Source of the DNA: Streptomyces capillispiralis
GTDB taxonomy: Bacteria > Actinomycetota > Actinomycetes > Streptomycetales > Streptomycetaceae
Assembly (NCBI RefSeq): GCF_007829875.1
Contig: NZ_VIWV01000001.1
Coordinates: 5,302,501-5,366,500 of the forward strand
DNA: 64,000 nt
Direction: 5' to 3'
Part shown: piece by piece, positions 17,336-26,116 of the stretch
How the letters are laid out: every line of letters starts with the position of its first letter
Numbering within the stretch: the first letter of the stretch is position 1
Notes under the pieces: model-generated
Told to the model about the DNA's origin: nothing
Seen by the model: only the letters and a program-made list of their open reading frames with translations
Databases searched by the model: none
Position numbers and translations under genes: made by a program

Positions 17336-17602
17336 TTACGCGCCTTCCTTCAGCACCCTGCGGATGAGCGTCCGCTCCTCCTCCGTCAGCCGGGGATCCG
17401 CGCAGTACACCGACCTGCCGTCCACCGTGATGCGGTAACCGAAGCCGTCCGGAACCCCGGTGGGCGGGGTGCCCCGGCCGACGGCCACCACCCGCTCGGC
17501 CAGGGCGTGCCACTCGGGGGCGTCCGCGCGGCCCGAGGTGTCCACCTCGGCCCGCCGCTCGATGCCCGCGAACCCACCGGTGCGTGTCACCTGAATGCGC
17601 AT
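17336..17602 (-). CDS. Emfourin-like protealysin inhibitor
   Basis: An 88-residue protein beginning MRIQVTRTGGFAGIERR, with YRITVDGRSVYCADP in the middle and a helical end LTEEERTLIRRVLKEG. These are marks of the emfourin family, small intracellular inhibitors of protealysin-type M4 peptidases. It lies 20 bases downstream of such a protease, on the same strand, and probably in one operon. Protease and inhibitor made together would keep the enzyme silent inside the cell. Inhibition is inferred from the family. Confidence 0.8.
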   Translation of the reverse strand: MRIQVTRTGGFAGIERRAEVDTSGRADAPEWHALAERVVAVGRGTPPTGVPDGFGYRITVDGRSVYCADPRLTEEERTLIRRVLKEGA

Positions 17603-17622
17603 GGTCCGTGTCTAGTACGGAT

Positions 17623-18693
17623 CTACGGCGTGCGCACCCCCACCCGGTCCCACGCCTTGGTCACCGCCAGCAGCTCGTCGCCCTCCCCGTAGCGGGCGCG
17701 GGCCGCCTTCACCGTGAGCGTCGCGAAGTCGGTGAACTGCGCGTCCTGCTCCAGCTCCCCGCCGGTGAGAACGTCGTACCAGACCTGTCCCGCCCGCTCC
17801 CAGGCGTGCCCGCCGAGGGCGGTGGCCGCCAGGTAGAAGGCGTGGTTCGGGATGCCGGAGTTGATGTGCACCCCGCCGTTGTCGCGGCCGGTGCGGACGT
17901 AGTCGTCCATCGTCGCCGGCTGCGGGTCCTTGCCGAGGACGTCGTCGTCGTACGCCGTGCCCGGGGCCTTCATCGAGCGCAGCGCCGTGCCCGTGACGCG
18001 CGGGGCGAGCAGGCCCGCGCCGATCAGCCAGTCGGCCTCGGTCGCGGTCTGGCCCAGCGAGTACTGCTTGATGAGCGCGCCGAAGACGTCGGACACCGAC
18101 TCGTTGAGCGCGCCGGACTGGCCGAAGTAGTCCAGGTTCGCGGTGTACTGCGTGACGCCGTGGGCGAGTTCGTGGCCGATGACGTCGATGGGGAGGGTGA
18201 AGTCCAGGAAGATCTCGCCGTCACCGTCGCCGAACACCATCTGCTCGCCGTTCCAGAAGGCGTTGTTGTAGTCCTCGTCGTAGTGCACGGTCGCGTCCAT
18301 CGGCAGCCCCTTGCCGTCGATCGAGTCGCGGCCGTAGGCCTTGAGGAACAGCTCGAACGTGGCGCCCAGCCCCGCGTAGGCGCGGTTGACGGTGGCGTCC
18401 CGGCCGGGCTCGTCGCCCTCGCCGCGCACCTTCTCGCCCGGCAGGCCGGTGCCGTGCCCGGCGTCGTACACGGTGCGGTGCGGGGTGCCGGGCCGGGCCT
18501 CGGCGAGCGGGGCGACGGCCGGGGCGCCGACGACGGTGGTGAGCCGGCGCTGGGTGCGCTCGTAGGCGTCGCGGCGGAGGGTCCGGCGGGCGGGTCCGGC
18601 GAGGACGGGGTCGTCGGCCTGCGCGAGGCGGTCGAGGACGTGGGGCGGGACGATGGTGCAGAAGACGGGCTCGAAGCCCCCGTGGGTGGTCAT
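17623..18693 (-). CDS. Protealysin-like M4 metallopeptidase
   Basis: A 356-residue zinc protease. The short propeptide starts with FEPVFCTIVPPHVLDRLA, containing the PPxxL motif typical of protealysins, and there is no signal peptide. The catalytic HELAH (in DVIGHELAHGVTQY), the third zinc ligand in ALNESVSDVFGAL, and the substrate histidine region NGGVHINSGIPNHAFYLAA are all intact. ATG 18693 (MTTHGGFEPV) is chosen; upstream in-frame starts add only arginine-rich sequence. The emfourin-like gene follows. Release from the cell would need lysis or a non-classical route. Confidence 0.9.
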   Translation of the reverse strand: MTTHGGFEPVFCTIVPPHVLDRLAQADDPVLAGPARRTLRRDAYERTQRRLTTVVGAPAVAPLAEARPGTPHRTVYDAGHGTGLPGEKVRGEGDEPGRDATVNRAYAGLGATFELFLKAYGRDSIDGKGLPMDATVHYDEDYNNAFWNGEQMVFGDGDGEIFLDFTLPIDVIGHELAHGVTQYTANLDYFGQSGALNESVSDVFGALIKQYSLGQTATEADWLIGAGLLAPRVTGTALRSMKAPGTAYDDDVLGKDPQPATMDDYVRTGRDNGGVHINSGIPNHAFYLAATALGGHAWERAGQVWYDVLTGGELEQDAQFTDFATLTVKAARARYGEGDELLAVTKAWDRVGVRTP

Positions 18694-18884
18694 ACCCGGA
18701 ACCATCGCACTCCGTGACACGACTGTCACCAGCCGCAACCGTGATGGATGAAATCTCCGGCCACTCCGCCTCCGGCTCTCCTGTGCGGTGGTATACGGCA
18801 CTTTTTGTCCCGTTCATCCCCCGGGTCCCGCATACTGATACGGACCCTCGCACGGTGGGCGTCTCGGTTAAGCTGCGGAGCATC

Positions 18885-18935
18885 ATGCGTTTCGGGCTGC
18901 TTCTCCTTAGCTGCCGCGGTGAGGGTCTGCAGTAG
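18885..18935 (+). CDS. leuL: leuA leader peptide
   Basis: A 16-codon ORF (MRFGLLLLSCRGEGLQ) with four consecutive leucine codons, CTG CTT CTC CTT at 18897-18908, preceded by GGAG at 18877-18880 and ending 88 bases before the leuA ATG. The Leu run and position mark it as the sensor of a ribosome-mediated attenuator: stalling when charged leucyl-tRNA is scarce would alter folding downstream. Similar leaders are known before actinobacterial leuA. Confidence 0.85.
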   Translation: MRFGLLLLSCRGEGLQ

Positions 18936-19013
18936 AGGCCGACCCCCTCCCCGCGGAGTCTGGCGTTGCGCCGTCGGCCGTCCCTTCCGGACACCCCGCG
19001 GACCACCGAGGAG
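18914..19013 (+). promoter_or_regulatory. Attenuator-like leader of leuA with alternative stems
   Basis: Segment 18914-18925 (CCGCGGTGAGGG) can pair with 18945-18956 (CCCTCCCCGCGG) in eleven pairs with one mismatch. Alternatively, GGCCGAC (18937-18943) pairs with GTCGGCC (18973-18979), which is topologically exclusive with the first stem. A third CCGCGG at 18996-19001 lies just before the leuA Shine-Dalgarno GAGGAG (19008-19013). A ribosome stalled on the Leu codons would cover the first arm. Whether control is on termination or on translation cannot be told from sequence. Confidence 0.6.
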
Positions 19014-19023
19014 CCCCCGCATC

Positions 19024-20745
19024 ATGGCGAACCGCCAGCAGCCCAGCCCCATGCCGATCCACAAGTACGGCCGGTACGACCAGGTCGACATCCCCGACCG
19101 CACCTGGCCGGAGAAGCGGATCACCACCGCCCCCCGCTGGCTCTCCACCGACCTGCGCGACGGCAACCAGGCCCTGATCGACCCCATGTCGCCCGCCCGC
19201 AAGCGCGCGATGTTCGACCTGCTGGTCAGGATGGGCTACAAGGAGATCGAGGTCGGCTTCCCCGCCTCCGGCCAGACCGACTTCGACTTCGTCCGCTCGA
19301 TCGTCGAGGACCCGGACGCCATCCCGGACGACGTCACCATCTCCGTACTGACCCAGGCCCGCGAGGACCTGATCGAGCGCACGGTGGAGTCCCTGAAGGG
19401 CGCCAAGCGCGCCACCGTCCACCTGTACAACGCCACCGCCCCGGTCTTCCGCCGCGTCGTCTTCCGCGGCTCCCGTGGCGACATCAAGCAGATCGCCGTC
19501 GACGGCACCCGGCTGGTCATGGAGTACGCCGAGAAGCTGCTGGGCGACGAGACCGAGTTCGGCTACCAGTACAGCCCGGAGATCTTCACCGACACCGAGC
19601 TGGACTTCGCGCTGGAGGTCTGTGAGGCGGTGATGGACGTCTACCAGCCGGGACCGGGCCGCGAGATCATCCTCAACCTGCCCGCCACCGTCGAGCGTTC
19701 CACCCCCTCCACGCACGCCGACCGCTTCGAGTGGATGGGCCGCCACCTCTCCCGCCGCGAGCACGTCTGCCTGTCGGTCCACCCGCACAACGACCGCGGC
19801 ACCGCCGTCGCCGCCGCCGAGCTGGCCCTGATGGCCGGCGCCGACCGTGTCGAGGGCTGCCTGTTCGGTCAGGGCGAGCGCACCGGCAACGTCGACCTGG
19901 TCACCCTGGGCATGAACCTGTTCTCCCAGGGCGTCGACCCGCAGATCGACTTCTCCGACATCGACGAGATCCGCCGTACCTGGGAGTACTGCAACCAGAT
20001 GGAGGTCCACCCGCGCCACCCGTACGTGGGCGACCTGGTCTACACGTCCTTCTCCGGCTCCCACCAGGACGCCATCAAGAAGGGCTTCGACGCGATGGAG
20101 GCCGACGCGGCCGCCCGGGGCGTCACCGTCGACGACATCGAGTGGGCCGTCCCGTACCTGCCCATCGACCCCAAGGACGTCGGCCGCTCCTACGAGGCCG
20201 TCATCCGCGTCAACTCCCAGTCCGGCAAGGGCGGCATCGCCTACGTCCTGAAGAACGACCACAAGCTGGACCTGCCGCGCCGAATGCAGATCGAGTTCTC
20301 CAAGCTCATCCAGGCCAAGACGGACGCCGAGGGCGGCGAGATCACCCCGGCCGACATCTGGGCCGTCTTCCAGGACGAGTACCTGCCCAACCCGGAGAAC
20401 CCCTGGGGCCGCATCCAGGTCGCCAACGGCCAGTCCACCACCGACCGCGACGGCGTGGACACCCTCACCGTCGAGGCCACGGTCGACGGCACCGAGACCA
20501 CCCTGGTCGGCACCGGCAACGGTCCGATCTCGGCGTTCTTCCACGCGCTGCAGGGCATCGGCATCGACGTACGCCTGCTGGACTACCAGGAGCACACCAT
20601 GAGCGAGGGCGCCTCCGCGCAGGCCGCCTCGTACATCGAGTGCGCCATCGGCGACAAGGTCCTGTGGGGCATCGGAATCGACGCGAACACCACGCGGGCC
20701 TCGCTGAAGGCGGTCGTCTCGGCCGTCAACCGCGCGGCGCGCTGA
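19024..20745 (+). CDS. leuA: 2-isopropylmalate synthase
   Basis: First committed enzyme of leucine biosynthesis: condenses 2-ketoisovalerate with acetyl-CoA. The 573-residue protein has the long actinobacterial form. The TIM-barrel catalytic domain has the metal/substrate motif STDLRDGNQAL, HNDRGTAVAA with metal histidines, and GCLFGQGERTGNVDL. A C-terminal regulatory domain for leucine feedback follows (VDTLTVEATVDG...GNGPISAFFHALQ). ATG 19024 has GAGGAG ten bases upstream. Expression is probably controlled by the leader described above. Confidence 0.96.
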   Translation: MANRQQPSPMPIHKYGRYDQVDIPDRTWPEKRITTAPRWLSTDLRDGNQALIDPMSPARKRAMFDLLVRMGYKEIEVGFPASGQTDFDFVRSIVEDPDAIPDDVTISVLTQAREDLIERTVESLKGAKRATVHLYNATAPVFRRVVFRGSRGDIKQIAVDGTRLVMEYAEKLLGDETEFGYQYSPEIFTDTELDFALEVCEAVMDVYQPGPGREIILNLPATVERSTPSTHADRFEWMGRHLSRREHVCLSVHPHNDRGTAVAAAELALMAGADRVEGCLFGQGERTGNVDLVTLGMNLFSQGVDPQIDFSDIDEIRRTWEYCNQMEVHPRHPYVGDLVYTSFSGSHQDAIKKGFDAMEADAAARGVTVDDIEWAVPYLPIDPKDVGRSYEAVIRVNSQSGKGGIAYVLKNDHKLDLPRRMQIEFSKLIQAKTDAEGGEITPADIWAVFQDEYLPNPENPWGRIQVANGQSTTDRDGVDTLTVEATVDGTETTLVGTGNGPISAFFHALQGIGIDVRLLDYQEHTMSEGASAQAASYIECAIGDKVLWGIGIDANTTRASLKAVVSAVNRAAR

Positions 20746-20767
20746 ACAGCCGTTTCGAGGAGTTTGA

Positions 20768-20801
20768 GGGCTCCGTCCGCCTTGTCCGGCGGGCGGAGCC
20801 C
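20768..20801 (+). terminator. Terminator hairpin after leuA
   Basis: GGGCTCCGTCCGCC and GGCGGGCGGAGCCC form a 14-pair stem with one wobble and a 6-base loop, 22 bases after the leuA stop. Confidence 0.75.
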
Positions 20802-20929
20802 CGTCGTATACCGGCCAAATGCTGTGGAGGTCACGGAAAGGTCTCGTCCGGGGTACTGACTCCGACTCCCGGATGTGGCTAACATCACGCAAGCGCGGCG
20901 ATGGTGCTGTGGCCATATGGAGGTGCGAC

Positions 20930-21631
20930 GTGCTGCCAGGACGGGGACCCAACGGCCGTGCCGCTGCCACCAGACTGTCCCGCCTGCTGGGCACCCGCAC
21001 CGCCTGGACGCCCGTCGGGGACGGCGAGTTCTTCTGCCCCGGCTGCGGCGGCGACCGCAACTACCAGCGCCTGACCGGACACCGCCGCCTCGCCCTCTTC
21101 GGCGTGCCGGTGCTGCCGCGCGGCGAGACCGGGCCGGTCGTCGAATGCGCCGCCTGCCGCCGCCACTTCGGCACCGACGTCCTGGACCACCCCACCACCA
21201 CCCGCTTCTCCGCGATGCTCCGCGACGCCGTCCACACCGTCGCCCTCGCCGTGCTGACCGCGGGCGGCACCGGCTCGCGCGCGTCCCTGGAGACCGCCGC
21301 CACCGCGGTGCGCGCGGCCGGCTTCGACGACTGCACGGAGGAGCAGCTGGCCGCGCTCGTCGAGGCGCTGGAGGCGGACACCGGCCGCTTCACCGGCGAG
21401 CCCTGCGCGGCGGGACTGGCCATCGAGCTGCACGAGGCCCTCGACCCGCTCGCCCCGCACCTCGCCGCGCCGGGCCGCGAGTCGATCCTCCTCCAGGGCG
21501 CCCGCATCGCCCTCGCCGACGGGCCCTACACCCCCGCCGAGCGCGACACCCTGGCCACCGTGGGCGCGGCCCTCACCATCTGCGCGGACGACGTCACCCG
21601 CCTGCTGGCGGCGGCCCGCACGCCGTCCTGA
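20930..21631 (+). CDS. Zinc-ribbon TerB-like protein
   Basis: A 233-residue cytosolic protein. The N-terminal zinc ribbon has four cysteines, FFCPGCGGDRNYQ and VVECAACRRHFGTDVL. A helical TerB-type domain follows (SAMLRDAVHTVALAVLTAGG ... ILLQGARIALADGPYTPAERDTLATVGAALTI). TerB domains occur in tellurite-resistance and stress complexes; the exact role here is unknown. GTG 20930 has GGAGG six bases upstream. The open frame further upstream reads through noncoding leader sequence. Confidence 0.78.
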   Translation: MLPGRGPNGRAAATRLSRLLGTRTAWTPVGDGEFFCPGCGGDRNYQRLTGHRRLALFGVPVLPRGETGPVVECAACRRHFGTDVLDHPTTTRFSAMLRDAVHTVALAVLTAGGTGSRASLETAATAVRAAGFDDCTEEQLAALVEALEADTGRFTGEPCAAGLAIELHEALDPLAPHLAAPGRESILLQGARIALADGPYTPAERDTLATVGAALTICADDVTRLLAAARTPS

Positions 21632-21657
21632 CCGGAGCCGCCGCCCGTCGCGGCGGC

Positions 21658-22206
21658 TCAGCGGTTCCCGGGGAGTGCGAGGCGCAGGATCTGGCGGTCC
21701 TGGCCGGGGCCGAAGTAGTCCCGGCGCAGGCCGTCGCCGGGCTGTTCGGGCCGGAATCCCAGCGACCGGTACAGCAGGATCGCGGCGCGGTTGGCGGGCT
21801 CGACGGTCAGCCGCACGTGTTCGATCCCGTCCCGGCGCAGCCGTGCCAGGATCTCCGTCATCAGCTCGCGGCCCAGTCCGTGACGGCGGCGGTCCGGGGT
21901 CACGCACAGCCCGAGGATCCAGCTGTCCCGGTTCAGGGCCGTGGTGGCGGCCAGCACGTAGCCGCGCAGACGGCCCTCGCCCTCGTCGAGGACCAGCAGG
22001 TGCCCGGCGTACATGTCGTAGAGCTGGCGCAGCAGGAACGCGGGGTAGGCGACCTCCTGGAAGACCTCCTCGTCGAGCCGGCGCAGCTCGGGCAGGTCGG
22101 ACTCCCGTGCCGCCCGGAGGACCAGGCGCCCGGCCCCCGGGAAACCGGCCGGTTCCCCGAGGTCCTCGCGGCGGTCCAGGGCGTACTCCAGCGGTTCGGC
22201 GGTCAT
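21658..22206 (-). CDS. GNAT-family N-acetyltransferase
   Basis: A 182-residue acetyltransferase. The GNAT core is clear: LVLRAARESDLPELRRLDEEVF at the start, LGLCVTPDRRRHGLGRELM with the acetyl-CoA-binding R/QxxGxG/A loop near residue 122, and VEPANRAAILLYRSLGF near the end. The best general match is to RimI-like protein or small-molecule acetyltransferases; substrate unknown. ATG 22206 is chosen (MTAEPLEYALD); ATG 22227 is an alternative. It converges with the TerB-like gene and is divergent from the methyltransferase operon. Confidence 0.82.
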   Translation of the reverse strand: MTAEPLEYALDRREDLGEPAGFPGAGRLVLRAARESDLPELRRLDEEVFQEVAYPAFLLRQLYDMYAGHLLVLDEGEGRLRGYVLAATTALNRDSWILGLCVTPDRRRHGLGRELMTEILARLRRDGIEHVRLTVEPANRAAILLYRSLGFRPEQPGDGLRRDYFGPGQDRQILRLALPGNR

Positions 22207-22293
22207 GCCACCCCCCAGTCGGGACATGCGGACGTCAACGCGGCACGCACCGGCCCCATCACCCGGGAGGATTGCGGCTCCCGCTGGCGGCCG

Positions 22294-22329
22294 GTGAGTT
22301 CTTCTGGCTAGAGTGAGCTTCCAACTCAC
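22294..22329. promoter_or_regulatory. Inverted repeat in the 340-base gap before the accessory operon
   Basis: GTGAGTT (22294-22300) and AACTCAC (22323-22329) flank CTAGAGTGAGC. The gap from 22207 to 22546 holds no ORF I can support. The repeat is a candidate operator or promoter region for the six-gene operon that starts at 22547. Confidence 0.3.
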
Positions 22330-22546
22330 CGCGTGCAAGGGCGAGTTCAGGCGTGCGGAGTTATACCGGCGTGCGCCTGGTGTGCGCCCGTTCATTGAGG
22401 ACTGGCGTGTTCCTGGCTTTTTCCGCGTGCCCCACCGGCCTACCGTGCGAGCACCGGAGATGCTGCTTCACCTGCCGACGTTCACGAGGACGCGCAGACA
22501 GGCACACGGTCTTGTCCGACACTGAATGGAACGCGGCAGGGTGACT

Positions 22547-23296
22547 ATGGACCGCAACGCCGACGCCCCGTGGTCGAAGTTCGATCCGGAGGCCTATGTC
22601 GACCTCAATTACCGCACTCCGCTCGAGGTCGACCTGCTGATCGTCCGATTGCTGCGCGACTATTTCAGCGGCTGCTTCGACGGCGGAATTCCGGATTCGG
22701 TGCGCGGTGTCGACGTGGGGGCCGGTGCGAATCTCTATCCCGCGCTGTCCATGCTGCCCTGGTGCGAAAAGATCCTCTTGCTGGAATACGCCCGCCCGAA
22801 CGTCGAATACCTCGAAAGGCAGGCGTCGCCCGAGGGATACGACGAGGTGTGGGACGCGTTCTGGGACGTGCTCCGCGACGCCCCCGCCTACCAGTCGCTC
22901 GACCCGCGCAGCCGGTTCGGCGAGATCGTCCGCGCGGAGCGGGCCAACCTGCTCGACCTGGACGGACAGCGCCGCTGGGACATCGGGACGATGTTCTTCG
23001 TCGCCGACTCCATGTCCGAGTGCCCCGACGAGTTCCGGCGGGGCGTGCGGTGCTTCATGGACGCGCTGAACGAGTCGGCGCCGTTCGCCGCCGCGTTCAT
23101 GAAGGAGTCGGTCGGATACAAGGTCGGCGCCCACCGGTATCCGGCCTACCGGGTGAACGAGAACCGGGTCAGGGAGAGCCTGGAGGAGTTCACCGACGAA
23201 CTGGAGATCCACGATCTGCACCACATGGTGCGGCCGGGACACGAGGGAATGATCCTCGCGCTGGGGCGGCGGAATTCCGCGATTGCCGCCCCGTAG
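22547..23296 (+). CDS. SCO2525-family SAM-dependent methyltransferase (NNMT-like)
   Basis: A 249-residue methyltransferase. The SAM site is GVDVGAGANLYPAL followed by the acidic ILLLEYARPNVEYL. An NNMT/PNMT/TEMT-like lid and substrate region follows, with MFFVADSMSECPDEF and ESVGYKVGAHRYPAYRVNENRV echoing the YxVGxxxF motif of nicotinamide N-methyltransferases. The acceptor is unknown; amine or pyridine methylation is inference. ATG 22547 follows AGGGTG; GTG 22541 and ATG 22526 are in-frame alternatives. First gene of the accessory cluster of families named after SCO2525 to SCO2521. Confidence 0.82.
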   Translation: MDRNADAPWSKFDPEAYVDLNYRTPLEVDLLIVRLLRDYFSGCFDGGIPDSVRGVDVGAGANLYPALSMLPWCEKILLLEYARPNVEYLERQASPEGYDEVWDAFWDVLRDAPAYQSLDPRSRFGEIVRAERANLLDLDGQRRWDIGTMFFVADSMSECPDEFRRGVRCFMDALNESAPFAAAFMKESVGYKVGAHRYPAYRVNENRVRESLEEFTDELEIHDLHHMVRPGHEGMILALGRRNSAIAAP

Positions 23297-23350
23297 GAAC
23301 GGGGACCATGTCTGAACACGGGCAACCGGATCTGTACGAGGGGTAGGGGG

Positions 23351-25195
23351 ATGCAGATCAAGCCACGCCAGCATCTGCTGGACATCTGGCGGGCAGCGGC
23401 CCGCTATTCGTTCGACGACGGAAAGCTCGTCTGGGGGGACACCGACGGGCTGAGCAGCGTCGCGGACGCCGAGCGGCTGCTCTGTCTGCTGTACCCCGCC
23501 ACCGAGGTCCCCGCGTTCCGCCTGGACCAGCCGGACACCACCGAGCGGGACGTGCTGCGCGCACTGGAGCGGGTCGGCAGCCGGCTGGAGATCCCGCCCA
23601 ACCTGATCACCGCGCTGACCCAGTTCATGCGCACGTACACCGGGCCGGACGACAGCCCCACCTTCGCGGGCGGACCGTACTTCAAACCGGCCGACCCCAA
23701 GGACGAACTCACCTACGAGCAGGGCAAGCTGGGCGTCGTCGACTCCTACTCCATGTCCGTCACCCTCTGCCTCGCCACGCTCGGGTTCCTCAAGGTCTAC
23801 GAGACCAGCACCACCCGCCCCGAAGTGCGCAAGGCGCTCGGCGAGCTGAGGGAGGCCACCAGCACCCGGCTGACCGCCGCGATGATCAACCTGCTGCGCT
23901 CCTTCACCGTCAACGTCTTCGACGCCGAGTCCGAACAGGGCCGCCGGCTCATCGACGTCATCGGGCAGAACAGACAGTCCGACCGGGCGGTGCTCCAGCA
24001 GTTCTCCCGCCGGTTCCGCCCGCTGCGCGCCACGATCATCGAGAGCCTCAGCCGCGGCATCGAGGTCGAGGAGAGCATCCGGGACGAGAGCCAGCTCTTC
24101 GAGTGCGGCTGGGCCTGGGGCGTCGTCAAGGACGCGCCGCAGATCACCGACCTGAGCGTGCACGTCCCCGGCCAGCCCGACGGCATCGCCGACCGGCTGC
24201 CCTACGTGTACTTCACCGTCGTCGCCCTGGACGGCATCCAGGACCTCTTCTCCGAGCGCACCCTCACCCTGGGCCTGCTCGACGCCGACCAGCAGAAACT
24301 CGCCGAGGCGCTGCGGCTGCGCTGGGAACTCAGCCAGCAGTACTGGTCGGCCGTCGCCCGGTTCGGCAGCGAACGCTGGCCCCTGGAGGACCTCCCCTGG
24401 CAGACCACCGGCCTGCGGCTGGAGTCGGAGTACTTCTCCCTCACCGTCGCGGCCATCCTCGTGCACGACCTGGTCCGCCGGAAGGCCACCGACGACGACC
24501 TCACCCGCACCGTCGCCATCATGGAACGCCTCGCCGACCGCGGCCGGATCACCAGCCGGATGACGCGGAACGACCCCGTGGTCCGGCTGCACGACCCGGG
24601 AGTGATGATGCCGCTCGCCGGCTCCGAACGCTCCGGCTCGCTCCTCCAGTGGCGGATGACCGACTTCTCGGCCCAGCTGCTCAAGCGGACCATCCAGCTC
24701 GCCGAGCTGTCCCGGAACATCGACGCCCAGGACCGTCTGCTGCGCCTCGCCGAGCAGACCTTCGAGCACCTGTGGAACCGGCGGATCGAAGAGGGCCACG
24801 GCACCGGCCTGTGGGACAACGTGCAGGCCGTCTACCCGGACGCGCGCGGCCTCACCCGGCGCCTGTCCTGGAGCGTCACCGAACGCGTCACCGAGTGCCT
24901 GGTCGCCGCGCGCAACTTGTACGAGCAAGAGCCCATCCGCAGCCCGGAACTGGCCCAGCTCGCCAGGGAACTGCTCAGCGAGGCCACCCACCTGTTCGGC
25001 AAGGAGCAGCTGGAGGCACCCGCCTCCGCCGACGGCAGCCGGGGGCGGGCCATGCGGAGCATCGAGAGCCGCCTCGACCACGCCCGCGGCCTGGTCGACG
25101 AACGGCCCGCCACCGCCTTCGCGCTCGCCCTGCCCGTGCTCCAGGAACTCGACACCCTGGCCCAGGCCCGGGGTGCCGCCACACAGGAGGGCTGA
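23351..25195 (+). CDS. SCO2524-family protein, unknown function
   Basis: A 614-residue, mainly alpha-helical soluble protein with no membrane span, signal or known catalytic motif. Notable stretches are the N-terminal KPRQHLLDIWRAAARYSF, a central RFRPLRATIIESLSRGIEVEESIRDESQLFECGWAWGV, and a C-terminal helical region RLLRLAEQTFEHLWNRRIEEGHG. Charged heptad-like helices suggest a scaffold or partner for the P-loop protein encoded next. ATG 23351 follows a G-rich Shine-Dalgarno. I recognise it only as the family found beside SCO2523-type genes. Confidence 0.75.
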   Translation: MQIKPRQHLLDIWRAAARYSFDDGKLVWGDTDGLSSVADAERLLCLLYPATEVPAFRLDQPDTTERDVLRALERVGSRLEIPPNLITALTQFMRTYTGPDDSPTFAGGPYFKPADPKDELTYEQGKLGVVDSYSMSVTLCLATLGFLKVYETSTTRPEVRKALGELREATSTRLTAAMINLLRSFTVNVFDAESEQGRRLIDVIGQNRQSDRAVLQQFSRRFRPLRATIIESLSRGIEVEESIRDESQLFECGWAWGVVKDAPQITDLSVHVPGQPDGIADRLPYVYFTVVALDGIQDLFSERTLTLGLLDADQQKLAEALRLRWELSQQYWSAVARFGSERWPLEDLPWQTTGLRLESEYFSLTVAAILVHDLVRRKATDDDLTRTVAIMERLADRGRITSRMTRNDPVVRLHDPGVMMPLAGSERSGSLLQWRMTDFSAQLLKRTIQLAELSRNIDAQDRLLRLAEQTFEHLWNRRIEEGHGTGLWDNVQAVYPDARGLTRRLSWSVTERVTECLVAARNLYEQEPIRSPELAQLARELLSEATHLFGKEQLEAPASADGSRGRAMRSIESRLDHARGLVDERPATAFALALPVLQELDTLAQARGAATQEG

Positions 25196-25198
25196 GCC

Positions 25199-26116
25199 GT
25201 GCTCGTCTTCGCCGCCTCCGACAAAGGAGGCACGGGCCGCTCGGTCACCAGCGCCAACCTGGCCTACCAGCGGGCCCTGACCGGCGACCACGTGGCCTAC
25301 GTCGACTTCGACTTCGGCTCGCCCACCGCCGCCGCCGTCTTCGACGTCCCCGGCGCGATGCGCGGCACCGACGAACGGGGCCTGCACTCCTACCTCGAGG
25401 GCGCGGTCACCGAGCCGGCCCGGATCGACGTCTGGCGGCAGACCGAGCACCCGCTGCTGCGGTCCCGGCCGAACCAGTCCGGCCGCCTGGTCCTCTTCCC
25501 CGGTGACGTCGGCGGCGGCGAGTTCGCCACGGACGACGACGCCCTGGAGCGGTGCGTCGACCTCCTGCTCCAGCTCAACGGCGAGTTCGACCTCATCGTG
25601 GTCGACCTGAGCGCGGGCCGCAGCTACGCCGTGGACCTCGTCCTGGCGGCCACGGCCCACCCCCGCATGCGCTACGTCCCCTTCCGCTGGCTCGTCTTCC
25701 ACCGCTGGACCCGGCAGCACGTGATCGCCGCCTCCGGTCTCGTCCACCGGGAGAACGGCATCGTCAGGGGCGGCGTGGACCGCGGACACGACGAGGACAC
25801 CCTGCAGGGCGCCATCCGCTTCGTCCGGGCCGCCGTGCCCGACCCGGACTCGCCGGTGTGGCTGCACGGCTCGCCCGCCCAGGCCGCCTGGATGCAGTCC
25901 TGCGACGAGGCGCTGCGCCGGCTCGCCGCGGAGCACCGCATCGGGGACAGCGTCGTCCTCGGCATCGTGCCGCTGGAGCCCATCCTGCAGTGGCGCGAAC
26001 AGCTGATCACCGAAGAGGACGTGCTCTCCACCCAGATCGCCAACAAGGAGACGCTGGAGGCGCTCGAGGAGATCGCCCGGCGCCTGACCGACGACTCCCA
26101 CTGGGGGCGGACATGA
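25199..26116 (+). CDS. SCO2523-family protein with variant P-loop
   Basis: A 305-residue MinD/ParA-like (SIMIBI class) protein. The N-terminal SDKGGTGRSVTSANLA is a deviant Walker A in which the signature lysine is kept but the usual GK(S/T) lysine is arginine. AYVDFDFGSPTAAAVFDV is the switch I-like aspartate region, and FDLIVVDLSAG is a Walker B-like strand. Nucleotide binding is plausible; hydrolysis may be weak. GTG 25199 lies three bases after the preceding stop, and the end overlaps the next ATG. In this cluster it may act as the switch that organises the other components. Confidence 0.8.
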   Translation: MLVFAASDKGGTGRSVTSANLAYQRALTGDHVAYVDFDFGSPTAAAVFDVPGAMRGTDERGLHSYLEGAVTEPARIDVWRQTEHPLLRSRPNQSGRLVLFPGDVGGGEFATDDDALERCVDLLLQLNGEFDLIVVDLSAGRSYAVDLVLAATAHPRMRYVPFRWLVFHRWTRQHVIAASGLVHRENGIVRGGVDRGHDEDTLQGAIRFVRAAVPDPDSPVWLHGSPAQAAWMQSCDEALRRLAAEHRIGDSVVLGIVPLEPILQWREQLITEEDVLSTQIANKETLEALEEIARRLTDDSHWGRT

